Positions 24,147-33,388 of a stretch of DNA of 64,000 bases are shown here, in pieces. The notes below the pieces were generated by a model. That model made no database searches and was not told where the DNA came from. It saw only the letters and a program-made list of their open reading frames with translations. The stretch's first letter is position 1; the number at the start of each line of letters is the position of its first letter. The translations under genes and the position numbers were made by a program. Source of the DNA: Microbacterium sp. EYE_78 (lineage in GTDB: Bacteria > Actinomycetota > Actinomycetes > Actinomycetales > Microbacteriaceae); contig NZ_JAHXMY010000002.1 of assembly GCF_023149035.1 (NCBI RefSeq), positions 124,001-188,000 of the forward strand. Direction: 5' to 3'.

Positions 24147-25580
24147 TCACGCGTGGCGGTCGAGGAACGCGTAGACCTCGCCGTCGTCGACCCCCGGGAA
24201 CATCCCCCGCGGCAGCGGCGAGAACATCTGCATGTGCACCCGCGCACTCGGCCATGCCTTGCCCTGCCACCGCTCGGTGAGTTCGGCGTCGGGGCGACGG
24301 CAGCACGCCTCGTCGGGGCAACTCGAGCTCGCCCGCTTCTGGGTCTCACGACCGCGGAACCACCGGGCGTCGTCGAAGGGCACCCCGACGGTGATGGAGA
24401 ACTCGCCGTCGGTCGTCGTCCCGGTCTGGCTCGAGCACCAGAACGTCCCGCCGGGCGTGTCGGTGTACTGGTAGTGCTCCGTCGTGCGGTTCTGCTCGCC
24501 GAACGCCGAGCGCGCCGCGAACTTCCGGCACACGACCTGACCTTCGACCGAGCCCGTGACATCCATCGGCAGCGGCAGCCCGTCGTTTTCATACACGCGG
24601 CTGATCGCGCCGCTGCCGTCGACGCGGAGGAAGTGCAGGCGGATGCCGAGGTGCTCGGTCATGAGGTTCGTCAGCCGCATCCCGGCGGCCTCGTGCGTCA
24701 CACCGAACGCGTCGCGGAAGTCCTCGACGGCGAGGTTCCGGTCCTTCTTGGCCTGGGCGAGGAACGCGACCGACGCCGTCTCGGGCATGAGGCAGCACGC
24801 GGCGTAGTAGTTGATCTCGAGGCGCTGCTGGAGGAAGTCGGCGTAGTCGGTGGGCGGGGTGTGCCCGAGCAGCCGGTGCGCCATCGCCTGCAGCGCCATC
24901 GAGCGCAGTCCGTGACCACCGGGGATCGATGCCGGGGGCAGGTAGATCCGACCGTTCTCCAGGTCGGTGACCGAGCGGGCGGAGTGGGGCAGGTCGTTCG
25001 CATAGATGAGCTCGAAGCCGAGCTGCTCGGCCATGATGCTGACCGTCCGGTGCGTCAGCGCGCCGCCGGCGTGCCCCGCGGCCTTCAGCTGCTTCTCGGC
25101 GAGCCGCTCGATGTCGGGGAGGTGGTTCGCCTGATCCCGCATCCGCAGGCGCATCTCGGTGTTCGCCCGGCGCGCCTCCTCCGGCGTCGCGATCGACTCG
25201 CGCTCGCGCCGCTCGAGTTCGCGGTGGAGCGCGAGGACCCCCTCGATCGTGTCGTCGGACATCGTCTTGGTCACCTTGATGGGCGCGATCCCCAGGCGTC
25301 GGAAGACCGGACTCTGCTGGGCGCGCTCGAGATCGAGTTCGAGTCTCGCGCGAGGGTTCGGCGGTTCGTTCGAGAGCAGGTCGGTGACATCGGTGCCGGT
25401 GGCGGTGGCGACGGCCTGCAGCACGGACAGCTTCGGTTCGCGCTTGCCGTTCTCGATCAGGCTCAGCTGACTGCCCGCGATGCCGACGATGGCGCCGAGC
25501 TCGTCGAGCGTGTAGCCGTGCGAGACCCGCTGGTGGCGGATGCGGTGACCGAGCGTCGAGAGCTGCAGGGGGGTGGCCAT
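24147..25580 (-). CDS. RamB-like XRE/ImmA-IrrE transcriptional regulator
   Basis: A 477-residue regulator of the RamB/short-chain acyl-CoA regulator family. The N-terminal XRE helix-turn-helix is at about residues 10-65 ([22 protein letters not shown]). An IrrE/DUF955-like middle has the HRLLGHTPP segment in place of a canonical HExxH. A DUF2083-type C-terminus carries a [11 protein letters not shown]ys cluster. RamB in Corynebacterium controls acetate and glyoxylate metabolism and anaplerotic genes. Here the gene is divergent from the PEP carboxykinase gene, so control of that gene is likely. There is no good RBS at the ATG, and the transcript may be leaderless. Confidence 0.88.
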   Translation of the reverse strand: MATPLQLSTLGHRIRHQRVSHGYTLDELGAIVGIAGSQLSLIENGKREPKLSVLQAVATATGTDVTDLLSNEPPNPRARLELDLERAQQSPVFRRLGIAPIKVTKTMSDDTIEGVLALHRELERRERESIATPEEARRANTEMRLRMRDQANHLPDIERLAEKQLKAAGHAGGALTHRTVSIMAEQLGFELIYANDLPHSARSVTDLENGRIYLPPASIPGGHGLRSMALQAMAHRLLGHTPPTDYADFLQQRLEINYYAACCLMPETASVAFLAQAKKDRNLAVEDFRDAFGVTHEAAGMRLTNLMTEHLGIRLHFLRVDGSGAISRVYENDGLPLPMDVTGSVEGQVVCRKFAARSAFGEQNRTTEHYQYTDTPGGTFWCSSQTGTTTDGEFSITVGVPFDDARWFRGRETQKRASSSCPDEACCRRPDAELTERWQGKAWPSARVHMQMFSPLPRGMFPGVDDGEVYAFLDRHA

Positions 25581-25595
25581 GATCTTGAGGCTATC

Positions 25596-25617
25596 GAAAG
25601 ATTCGCGTTTCTTGACA
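25596..25617. promoter_or_regulatory. Regulatory elements between the RamB-like gene and pckG
   Basis: GAAAGATTCGCGTTTC (25596-25611) is an AT-richer, partly palindromic stretch that could be a RamB-type operator. TTGACA at 25612-25617 is a consensus -35 for the plus strand, although no clear -10 follows. GATAGC on the minus strand lies about 10 nt before the regulator ATG. Confidence 0.4.
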
Positions 25618-25697
25618 GTGCGACGGCGAGAAATGTCGCGTGGAAGACCCGCAGAGTGGAGGAAGACCCACCACACGACACGTCCGAGGAGCACCGA

Positions 25698-27593
25698 ATG
25701 GCCATCGCCGACCTTTTCACCCGCCCCGCTGCAACCGGTGCCCTCCGCACTGTCACCACGCCGCCGACCGGCGGCGAGCGGCCTGCCGTCACCGGTGAGG
25801 CGATGAGCGCACTCGTCGCGTGGGTGGAGGAGATCGCGGCCCTGACCACTCCCGACCGCATCCACTGGGTCGACGGCTCGCAGAGCGAGAACGAAGCGCT
25901 CCTGCGCCAGCAGGTCGACGAGGGCAAGCTCATCAAGCTCAACCCCGAGTGGCGCCCGGGCTCCTACCTGGCCCGCTCGCACCCGAGCGACGTCGCGCGC
26001 ACCGAGGCCCGCACCTTCATCGCCTCCGAGCGCGAAGCGGATGCCGGTCCCACGAACAATTGGATCGCCCCGGATGAGATCCGCGCGACGATCACCCCGC
26101 TGTTCGCGGGCAGCATGCGCGGGCGGACGATGTACGTCGTTCCCTTCTCGATGGGGGCCGTCGGAGGCCCGCTGTCGCACATCGGCGTCCAGGTCACCGA
26201 CAGTGCGTACGCCGTTACCTCCATCGGCATCATGACCCGCGTGGGCACTGCGGTGCTGCAGCAGATCGCCGCCGGCAAGCCGTGGGTGAAGACCGTCCAC
26301 TCGGTGGGGGCTCCCCTCGCCCCGGGCGAGGCTGACGTCGCCTGGCCCTGCAACGATGAGAAGTACATCGTGCACTTCCCCGAGACCCTCGAGGTGTGGT
26401 CGTTCGGTTCTGGATACGGCGGCAACGCGATCCTCGCGAAGAAGTGCTTCGCCCTCCGCATCGCGTCGGTCATCGGCCGCGACGAGGGGTGGCTCGCCGA
26501 GCACATGCTCCTCATCCGCGTCATCGACCCGAAGGGCAACGCTTACCACATCGCTGCCGCGTTCCCGTCGGCGTGCGGCAAGACGAACCTCGCGATGCTC
26601 CGCCCCACGATCCCCGGCTGGCGCGTCGAGACCCTGGGCGATGACATCGCGTGGCTGCGCCCCGGCGAGGACGGCCGGCTCTGGGCGATCAACCCCGAGG
26701 CGGGCTTCTTCGGCGTCGCACCGGGAACCGGCGAGTCGACCAACGTGACGGCCGTCGAGACCCTGTGGGGCAACACGATCTTCACGAACGTGGCGCTCCG
26801 TCCCGACGGCGACGTGTGGTGGGAGGGGCTCACCGACGAGGCGCCCGCCGACCTCATCGACTGGGAGGGCAACGCGTGGACGCCGGCATCCGGTCGTCCC
26901 GCGGCGCACCCGAACTCGCGGTTCACCGTCGGCGCGAACCAGTGCCCGCAGATCGCGGAGGACTGGGATGCCCCCGAGGGTGTGCCGCTCGACGCCATCC
27001 TCTTCGGCGGGCGCCGCGCGACCAACGTGCCGCTCGTCGTCGAGGCCACCGACTGGACCCACGGCGTGTTCATGGGCTCGAACATCTCGTCCGAGCGGAC
27101 GGCGGCCGCCGAAGGCACCGTCGGCGAGCTTCGTCGCGATCCGTTCGCGATGCTGCCGTTCTGCGGCTACAACATGGCCGACTACTTCGCGCACTGGCTG
27201 AAGGTGGGCCAGAAGCTCCGCTTCGACCGCGCCCCGCGCATCTTCCAGGTCAACTGGTTCCGCAAGGGCGCCGACGGACGCTTCCTGTGGCCGGGTTTCG
27301 GCGACAACGCCCGCGTCATCGACTGGATCATCCGACGGGTCGACGGCTCGGTCGGCGCGGTCGACAGTCCCGTCGGGCGCCTGCCGAAGACCGATGACCT
27401 GAACCTCGACGGCATCGACGTCCCGCGCGAGGACCTCGACGAGCTGTTCGCGGTGGACCCGGCATCCTGGCTCGCCGAGGCCGACCTGACGGAGGAGTTC
27501 TACCGCACCTTCGGGGGCAAGGTGCCGCCGGCGCTGTACGCCGAGCTCGCCGCCCTCCGCTACCGGATGCAGCGGGTCCAACAGGACGTCTGA
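25698..27593 (+). CDS. pckG: Phosphoenolpyruvate carboxykinase (GTP)
   Basis: A 631-residue GTP-dependent PEPCK. It converts oxaloacetate and GTP to PEP, CO2 and GDP, the entry to gluconeogenesis. The P-loop FPSACGKTN is present with the reactive C293 and K295. Substrate and metal residues lie in [13 protein letters not shown], and [13 protein letters not shown] is typical of the GTP class. It starts at ATG behind CCGAGGA. The length is normal for the family. It is divergently arranged with a RamB-like regulator over a 117-nt region, so carbon-source control is expected. It ends convergent with an ABC exporter. Confidence 0.97.
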   Translation: MAIADLFTRPAATGALRTVTTPPTGGERPAVTGEAMSALVAWVEEIAALTTPDRIHWVDGSQSENEALLRQQVDEGKLIKLNPEWRPGSYLARSHPSDVARTEARTFIASEREADAGPTNNWIAPDEIRATITPLFAGSMRGRTMYVVPFSMGAVGGPLSHIGVQVTDSAYAVTSIGIMTRVGTAVLQQIAAGKPWVKTVHSVGAPLAPGEADVAWPCNDEKYIVHFPETLEVWSFGSGYGGNAILAKKCFALRIASVIGRDEGWLAEHMLLIRVIDPKGNAYHIAAAFPSACGKTNLAMLRPTIPGWRVETLGDDIAWLRPGEDGRLWAINPEAGFFGVAPGTGESTNVTAVETLWGNTIFTNVALRPDGDVWWEGLTDEAPADLIDWEGNAWTPASGRPAAHPNSRFTVGANQCPQIAEDWDAPEGVPLDAILFGGRRATNVPLVVEATDWTHGVFMGSNISSERTAAAEGTVGELRRDPFAMLPFCGYNMADYFAHWLKVGQKLRFDRAPRIFQVNWFRKGADGRFLWPGFGDNARVIDWIIRRVDGSVGAVDSPVGRLPKTDDLNLDGIDVPREDLDELFAVDPASWLAEADLTEEFYRTFGGKVPPALYAELAALRYRMQRVQQDV

Positions 27594-27610
27594 CGCTCCG
27601 CTCGGACGCC

Positions 27611-27661
27611 GAGACGCGAACGGTCGCTCCCCTCCCGGGCGGCGGCCGTTCGCAGCGTCTC
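27611..27661. terminator. Bidirectional hairpin between pckG and the ABC exporter
   Basis: GAGACGCGAACGGTCGC (27611-27627) pairs with the complement at 27642-27661, with a small bulge. It fills the 73-nt gap between convergent stops. The GACGCGAAC core resembles the hairpins at 16184 and 16553. Confidence 0.65.
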
Positions 27662-27666
27662 GCGCG

Positions 27667-29559
27667 TCAGACGAGCAGCTGGCGGGCGGCGAGGTCGCGG
27701 TACAGGGGCACGTCGCGGACGAGATCGTCGTGCGTGCCCTGGCCGACGACCCGGCCGTGATCCAGCACGACGATGAGATCGCTGTCGACGACGGTGGACA
27801 GGCGGTGCGCGATGACGATCAGCGTGCGCCCGCTCGCCACCGCGTCGATGGCCTCGCGCATCCGCTGCTCGTTGAGGCCGTCGAGCGAGGACGTCGATTC
27901 GTCGAGCAAGAGGATCGGGGGCGCGGCGAGCAGTGCGCGGGCGATCGCGAGGCGCTGGCGCTCGCCGCCGGAGAGCATGACGCCCGCCTCGCCGACAGGG
28001 GCGTCGAGTCGGAGCGGACTCCGCTCGAGCACCTCGGTCAGATCGACGGCGTCGAGCACGCGCTCGCACTCCGCGTCGGTGGCGCCCGGTGACGCGAGCC
28101 GCAGATTGTCGCCGATCGTCCCGGCCAGGGTCGGGGCATCCTGCTCGACGTACCCGAGGCGAGCCCGCAGCGAGAGTCGATCGAGCGCGCGGGCGTCAAC
28201 CCCGTCGATGGCGACCGAACCCGAGGTCGGATCGTAGAACCGCTCGATGAGCGCGAGGGTCGTCGACTTGCCGGCGCCGGAGGGGCCCACGAGGGCCACG
28301 CGGGCGCCGCGCGGCACGCGGAACGAGACGCCGCGCAGCACTGCGCCGTCGGCGACCGGCGCGGGCTCGAGGCCGTCCTCGGCGTCGGCGGGCATCGGCG
28401 CGTGGGCGTCGGCGAGGGTCTTCAGCGCCTCGTCCTGCGCCGTCCTCCGGGCGGCGATGACGGCAGCCGGGTAGGAGAAGTGCACATCGCGGAACTCGAT
28501 GGCCGCGGCATCCGGTGCGGTCTCGGAGGGGACGGATGCCGCGATCGCCCCGTCGCGGGCCGTCTCGTCCTCGAGATCGAGGACCTCCTGGATGCGTCCC
28601 AGTGCGCCGAGGGCCTGGTTCACCGAGGTGATGGCCCCGAAGAACGACGCCAGCGGCTGGATGAGGAAGAAGAGGAACATCACGAAGACGACCAGCTGCG
28701 CGACGTCGATCGCACCCGAGGCCACCCGGAAGCCTCCGACACCGAGGACGACGAGCAGGGAGACCTGCAGGGCGATACCGGCGACCGGGACGACGACCGC
28801 GGATGCCTTCGCGACCTTCACGCCCGCCTCGTATGCCTCGCCCGCCGTCGCCGAGATGGCATCGCGCTCGCGGGCCTCGGCCCCCGACGCGCGGATCGTC
28901 CGGATCGAGCCGATCGCCCGTTCGACACCCGACGCGAGCGCCCCGACCTTCTCCTGCTGCTCGGTAGTCGCACGGCGGATGCGGCCGCTCAGCACGCCGA
29001 CGACGGCGGCGGACGCGCCGATCACCACGACGATGAGCAGCAGCAGGACGGGGTCGATGACGAGCATCGCGATGATCGCGCCGACGAAGATGAGCGCGTT
29101 GCCGAGTGAGTCGGCGAAGCCCTGCGTGAGGACTGCGTAGAGGAGCGTCGTGTCGGTGCCGACGCGTGAGACGAGGTCACCGGTGCGCCGTGCGTCGTAC
29201 TCCGCGACCGGCAGGTGCAGCAGTTTGGCGATGAGGCGGCGACGGCTGGAGTAGACCACCGCGGTCCCGGTGCGCTGCAGCAGGTAGTGCTGGAAGCCGC
29301 CGATGAGCGAGGAGACGACGACCAGCCCGACGAGGATCCAGACGAGGATGCCGAGGGCGTCGCCCGCCTGGACCCGCCCGATCACGTCGCCCACGAGGAG
29401 CGGCTGCACGAGGGTGGCGACCGCCTCCAGGACGCTGAGGACGGCGACGACGACGAGGATGCGCTTGTGCTCGAGGAGGAAGGGGAGGAGCTGACGCAGA
29501 CTGGCGCGCGGGCCGTCGTTCTTCGAGGGGCGCCGCAGGCCGCGGCGAGGAGTCGACAT
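27667..29559 (-). CDS. ABC transporter, fused permease-ATPase (exporter type)
   Basis: A 630-residue half-transporter. The N-terminal six-helix ABC_membrane domain (about 25-310) contains the coupling motif RTGDLVSRVGTDTTLL. The C-terminal ATPase has Walker A GPSGAGKST, signature LSGGERQR, Walker B PPILLLDES and H-loop IAHRL. An unusual 35-residue insert (AARRTAQDEALKTLADAHAP region) sits between the start of the nucleotide-binding domain and Walker A. It probably works as a homodimer for export of a drug or lipid-like compound. It is monocistronic. The substrate is unknown. Confidence 0.9.
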   Translation of the reverse strand: MSTPRRGLRRPSKNDGPRASLRQLLPFLLEHKRILVVVAVLSVLEAVATLVQPLLVGDVIGRVQAGDALGILVWILVGLVVVSSLIGGFQHYLLQRTGTAVVYSSRRRLIAKLLHLPVAEYDARRTGDLVSRVGTDTTLLYAVLTQGFADSLGNALIFVGAIIAMLVIDPVLLLLIVVVIGASAAVVGVLSGRIRRATTEQQEKVGALASGVERAIGSIRTIRASGAEARERDAISATAGEAYEAGVKVAKASAVVVPVAGIALQVSLLVVLGVGGFRVASGAIDVAQLVVFVMFLFFLIQPLASFFGAITSVNQALGALGRIQEVLDLEDETARDGAIAASVPSETAPDAAAIEFRDVHFSYPAAVIAARRTAQDEALKTLADAHAPMPADAEDGLEPAPVADGAVLRGVSFRVPRGARVALVGPSGAGKSTTLALIERFYDPTSGSVAIDGVDARALDRLSLRARLGYVEQDAPTLAGTIGDNLRLASPGATDAECERVLDAVDLTEVLERSPLRLDAPVGEAGVMLSGGERQRLAIARALLAAPPILLLDESTSSLDGLNEQRMREAIDAVASGRTLIVIAHRLSTVVDSDLIVVLDHGRVVGQGTHDDLVRDVPLYRDLAARQLLV

Positions 29560-29619
29560 CCCTCTATCTTCCTCCGTCGCCGCCCTGAGGATGTCCGGAG
29601 CCGTCGGTAGGGTGGTCCG

Positions 29620-30561
29620 GTGCCAGAAGCCGTGATCCGCGCCGAGCGTCTCGTGAAGGCCTACAGGTCGAAGGGAAAGCCCGACTTCCTCGCCGTCGAC
29701 GGGCTGTCCTTCGAGGTCGCACCGGGGGAGTCCTTCGGCCTGCTCGGGCCCAACGGCGCGGGCAAGTCGACGACGATGAAGATGATCGGGGCGGTGTCGA
29801 CGCGCACGAGCGGCGACCTGTCGATCCTCGGGCTCGATCCCGACCACTACGGTCCCGAGATCCGCTCGCGACTGGGTGTCGTGCCGCAGCAGGACAACCT
29901 CGACGGCGAGCTCAACGCCCGCGAGAACCTCTACATCTACGGCCGCTACTTCGGACTCCCGGGCAACGTGTGCGCCGAGAAGGCGGACGAGCTGCTCGCG
30001 TTCGCCCAGCTCGAGGACAAGGCGAAGCACAAGGTCGATCAGCTGTCGGGCGGCATGAAGCGCCGCCTGACGATCGCGCGCGGGCTCATCAACGACCCGC
30101 GCATCCTCCTCCTCGACGAGCCCACGACCGGCCTCGACCCGCAGGCCCGTCACGTGCTCTGGGATCGACTCTTCCGCCTCAAGGAGCGCGGCACGACGCT
30201 CGTGCTTACGACCCACTACATGGACGAGGCCGAGCAGCTGTGCGACCGGCTCGTCGTCGTGGACAAGGGGCGCATCATGGCCGAGGGGAGCCCCGCCTCC
30301 CTCATCCGCGAGCACTCGAGCCGCGAGGTGCTCGAGGTGCGCTTCGGCTCCGATCGCAACGAGCAGGTCGCCGCCCAGCTGCAGGGCATCGGCGACCGCG
30401 TCGAGGTGCTGCCCGACCGCATCCTGGTCTACGCCCACGACGGCGAGGCCGCCCTCGAGCGGGTCACGACGTCGGGACTGCAGCCGATGACGAGCCTGGT
30501 GCGGCGCTCGAGCCTCGAGGACGTCTTCCTCCGGCTCACGGGACGGTCGCTGATCGAATGA
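29620..30561 (+). CDS. ABC-2 type transporter ATP-binding protein (DrrA/NodI type)
   Basis: A 313-residue ATPase with Walker A GPNGAGKST, signature LSGGMKRR, Walker B ILLLDEPTTGLD and TTHYMDEAEQ. The C-terminal 90-residue extension is typical of the DrrA/NodI group. Translation starts at GTG. It overlaps the first permease by ATGA, so it is the head of a three-gene exporter operon. The divergent ABC exporter start is only 60 nt away, so the two share a promoter region. The group exports drugs, lipids or polysaccharide-like molecules. The substrate is not evident. Confidence 0.9.
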   Translation: MPEAVIRAERLVKAYRSKGKPDFLAVDGLSFEVAPGESFGLLGPNGAGKSTTMKMIGAVSTRTSGDLSILGLDPDHYGPEIRSRLGVVPQQDNLDGELNARENLYIYGRYFGLPGNVCAEKADELLAFAQLEDKAKHKVDQLSGGMKRRLTIARGLINDPRILLLDEPTTGLDPQARHVLWDRLFRLKERGTTLVLTTHYMDEAEQLCDRLVVVDKGRIMAEGSPASLIREHSSREVLEVRFGSDRNEQVAAQLQGIGDRVEVLPDRILVYAHDGEAALERVTTSGLQPMTSLVRRSSLEDVFLRLTGRSLIE

Positions 30562-31439
30562 GCGAGACGACGCGGGCGGCGCAGCCGACGCTCGACGAGC
30601 TGCGCGCCGAGGCGATGGCGTGGGGCCGGAAGCCCCGGCGCTACGGCAGCTGGTACGTCACCGAGCACATGGTCCGCGCGATGCGCGCGTACGGCTGGAC
30701 GATCGTGGTCGGGGCGCTGGGGCAGCCGGTGCTGTACCTCCTCGGCCTCGCGGCCGGGCTGGCGGCGCTGATCCAGGCGCCGATCGTCGACCGCGGCATC
30801 GAGGTCGACTACCTCGTCTTCGTCGCCCCCGCGCTGCTCGTGACCGCCGCCCTCTCCGTCGCCTCCGAGGAGATGACCCACCCCGTCATGGCGGGGTTCA
30901 AGTGGCGCCGCTACTTCTACGGATTCAATGCCTCGGCGCTGTCGAGCCCGCAGATCGCGAACGGCGTCATCATCGGCGCGACCGCGCGCATGGCGTTCGC
31001 CGTCGCGGCGTACTACCTCTTCATCTGGCTGCTCGGCGCCCTGGGCGTCGGCTGGACGACCGTCCCGAACCCCGGGACCGGGTGGCTCGCGATCCCGGCG
31101 GGCATCCTGGCGGGGGCGGCCTTCGGCATCCCCCTTATGGCCTACGCAGGCTCCATCGAGGATGACAAAGGACAGTTCGCCCTCGTGCAGCGGTTCGTGT
31201 TCATGCCGATGTTCCTGTTCTCCGGCACCTTCTACCCGCTCGATACCCTCCCGGTCTGGCTGCAGTGGATCGGCTGGATCTCGCCGCTGTGGCACGGCGC
31301 CGAGCTCGGTCGCCTCGCGACGTACGGCGCAGCCGTCCCGCCGGTCATGATCGTCGTGCACCTCGCCTTCCTCGTCGCGCTGTGCGGCATCGGGTACCTG
31401 TGGGGTCGGCGCGTGTTCATCGAGAGGCTCGCGAAGTGA
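30558..31439 (+). CDS. ABC-2 transporter permease 1
   Basis: A 293-residue integral membrane protein with six predicted helices after a charged N-terminus. The FMPMFLFSGTFYPLDTLPVWLQWIGWISPLWHG block near residue 220 is typical of NodJ/DrrB-type permeases. It overlaps the ATPase (ATGA) and the second permease (GTGA). It most likely forms a heterodimer with the following permease. Confidence 0.88.
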   Translation: MSETTRAAQPTLDELRAEAMAWGRKPRRYGSWYVTEHMVRAMRAYGWTIVVGALGQPVLYLLGLAAGLAALIQAPIVDRGIEVDYLVFVAPALLVTAALSVASEEMTHPVMAGFKWRRYFYGFNASALSSPQIANGVIIGATARMAFAVAAYYLFIWLLGALGVGWTTVPNPGTGWLAIPAGILAGAAFGIPLMAYAGSIEDDKGQFALVQRFVFMPMFLFSGTFYPLDTLPVWLQWIGWISPLWHGAELGRLATYGAAVPPVMIVVHLAFLVALCGIGYLWGRRVFIERLAK

Positions 31440-32257
31440 GCGCCGCAACGGTCGACACCGTGTCGCGCCGCGGCGGCGTCCGCTCGCTCTGGGCGGGCAA
31501 TCCGGCGGCCGTCGTGCAGCGCGGGTTCCTCGCGGCCCGCTCCTCGAGCTGGGTCGTCGTCCTGTCCGGGTTCTTCGAGCCGGTCTTCTACCTGCTCTCG
31601 ATGGGGCTCGGTCTCGGGGCCCTCATCGGCGAGGTGCAGACCGCGCAGGGCACCGAGGTCCCGTACATGGCGTTCATCGCGCCGGCGCTGCTGGCGGTGT
31701 CGGCCATGAACGGCGCCATCTACGACTCCACCTGGAACGTCTTCTTCAAACTCAACTACGGCAAGCTCTACGAGGGGATGCTGGCGACCTCCCTCGGCCC
31801 GCTCGACGTCGCCCTCGGCGAGATCCTCTACGCTCTCCTGCGCGGGCTGCTCTATGCCACCGGGTTCATGATCGTCATGCAGGTCCTGGGTCTCAACCTG
31901 TCGTGGACCGCGATCCTCGCCATCCCCGCGGTGCTCCTCATCGCCTTCGGGTTCGCGAGTCTCGGCATGGCGGTCACCAGCTACATGAACACGTTCCAGC
32001 ACATGGACTGGATCAACTTCGCGCTCCTGCCGATGTTCCTGTTCTCGGCGACGTTCTACCCCATCGACGTCTACCCGGAGTGGGTGCAGTCCATCGTGAT
32101 GGCGCTCCCGCTGTGGCACGGTGTCGAGCTCATCCGGGGTCTGACCACCGGCATCCTGTCGGCCGGGATGCTGTGGCACGTCCTCTACTACGTCGTGATG
32201 ATCGCGATCGGGCTGGTGTTCACGACCACGCGACTGCGGGCCCTGTTCCTCGACTGA
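31436..32257 (+). CDS. ABC-2 transporter permease 2
   Basis: A 273-residue paralogue of the preceding permease, with six helices and the LPMFLFSATFYPIDVYPEWVQ block. GTG at 31436 is chosen for its overlap with the upstream stop. It ends 12 nt from the stop of a convergent oxidoreductase, so little room remains for a separate terminator. The paired permeases point to a heterodimeric ABC-2 exporter. Confidence 0.88.
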   Translation: MSAATVDTVSRRGGVRSLWAGNPAAVVQRGFLAARSSSWVVVLSGFFEPVFYLLSMGLGLGALIGEVQTAQGTEVPYMAFIAPALLAVSAMNGAIYDSTWNVFFKLNYGKLYEGMLATSLGPLDVALGEILYALLRGLLYATGFMIVMQVLGLNLSWTAILAIPAVLLIAFGFASLGMAVTSYMNTFQHMDWINFALLPMFLFSATFYPIDVYPEWVQSIVMALPLWHGVELIRGLTTGILSAGMLWHVLYYVVMIAIGLVFTTTRLRALFLD

Positions 32258-32269
32258 GGGTCGCGCCGG

Positions 32270-33262
32270 TCAGCGGCCTGATTCCATGACCTCGCGAGCC
32301 TTGCGGATGCGCCGGGCGTTGACCGGATGCGTCGCGAGCACGACCTTGCCCCTCGAGTGCAGCTTCTGCAGGTCGTCGTAGGCCTCGGCGACGTCGGCGA
32401 GCGGGTAGAACCCCGAGACCAGGACGTTCACGGCTCGCTTGTCGGCGAGGTCGACGACCTTGCGCAGCTGCTCCGTGCCGTGGGCGACCGCGTCGGGCTC
32501 GTCCGAGAGGAGCGCGACCTCGCGGTCGCGACGGTCGGCGCTCGAACGGAACTTGCCGGCGGGGACGCCGAGAGCCTCGGCGATGTCCTGCCCGTCCTGA
32601 CCGAAGTTGTCGATGAACGCGGTCACACCGTCGGGCGCGAGGGCCCGGATGCGGTCGACGATGCCCTCGCCGTAGCGGACCGGCTTCACGCCCAGCTGCC
32701 GGAGGTAGTCGAAGTTGCGATCGCCGCACGTGCCGATGACCCGGGCGCCCCGGTGCATCGCGATCTGCGCTTCGACGCTGCCGACGCCGCCCGCGGCCGC
32801 CGAGATGACGACGGTGTCGCCCGCGCCGATCTTCAGCTCGTCCAGGATGTCGAGCGCCGTCGTGCCCGCGAGGTACAGCCCTCCGGCCGTCTCGAAGGTG
32901 ACGTTCTTGGGCTTCCGGACCAGTCGGTCGGTCGACACCGTCAGGTGGCTCGCCTGCGCGCCCGCTCGTACGTGACCCACGACGTCGGTGCCCACGGGGA
33001 AGCTGCCGGCGTCCGGACCCGCTGCGACGACGACGCCCGCGAAGCAGCTGCCCGAACGGCGCGGGAACGGATCGTCCCACTCCTGCTCGGCACCTGACCG
33101 GATGAAGCCCTCGATGTGGTTGAGTCCCATGGTCATGACCTCGACGGTCACCTCCCCGGGGCCGGGCTCGGCGAGCGGTCGATCGACGAGATGCAGGACC
33201 TCCGGTCCGCCGGTCTCGTCGTACTCGACGACCGATGCCTGGGTGACCTTCTTGCTCGCCAT
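32270..33262 (-). CDS. Zinc-independent NADP-dependent oxidoreductase (quinone reductase-like MDR)
   Basis: A 330-residue medium-chain reductase. The N-terminal GroES-like domain has MTMGLNHIEGFIR and GSCFAGVVVAAG. The Rossmann part has VVISAAAGGVGSVEAQIA, the AAxGGVG motif of quinone oxidoreductases. The catalytic and structural zinc cysteines of alcohol dehydrogenases are absent. It probably reduces quinones or enones with NADPH. It is monocistronic. It converges on the ABC-2 operon and is separated from the MHS gene by a terminator hairpin. The physiological substrate is unknown. Confidence 0.85.
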   Translation of the reverse strand: MASKKVTQASVVEYDETGGPEVLHLVDRPLAEPGPGEVTVEVMTMGLNHIEGFIRSGAEQEWDDPFPRRSGSCFAGVVVAAGPDAGSFPVGTDVVGHVRAGAQASHLTVSTDRLVRKPKNVTFETAGGLYLAGTTALDILDELKIGAGDTVVISAAAGGVGSVEAQIAMHRGARVIGTCGDRNFDYLRQLGVKPVRYGEGIVDRIRALAPDGVTAFIDNFGQDGQDIAEALGVPAGKFRSSADRRDREVALLSDEPDAVAHGTEQLRKVVDLADKRAVNVLVSGFYPLADVAEAYDDLQKLHSRGKVVLATHPVNARRIRKAREVMESGR

Positions 33263-33332
33263 CGTCCGCTCCTCACGTGCCTGTAGGGCCGACGATAGAC
33301 CCGGCCGTGCGGCGAGAGGAGCTCTTGACAGA

Positions 33333-33374
33333 CGGATGCCGCGGCCCTCCCGGTGGGGTGGGCCGCGGCATCCG
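33333..33374 (-). terminator. Strong hairpin downstream of the second MHS transporter
   Basis: A perfect 15-bp inverted repeat (CGGATGCCGCGGCCC at 33333-33347, complement at 33360-33374) with a 12-nt loop. It lies 15 nt past the minus-strand stop at 33389. Each arm contains the GGATGCCG word that is frequent in this genome. Confidence 0.75.
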
Positions 33375-33388
33375 CTGGTTCCGGGTCC

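Noticed and set aside
25581..27581. Upstream extension of the RamB-like frame antisense to pckG
   Set aside because: The family starts with the XRE domain at 25580, and the extension is low-complexity antisense of PEP carboxykinase.
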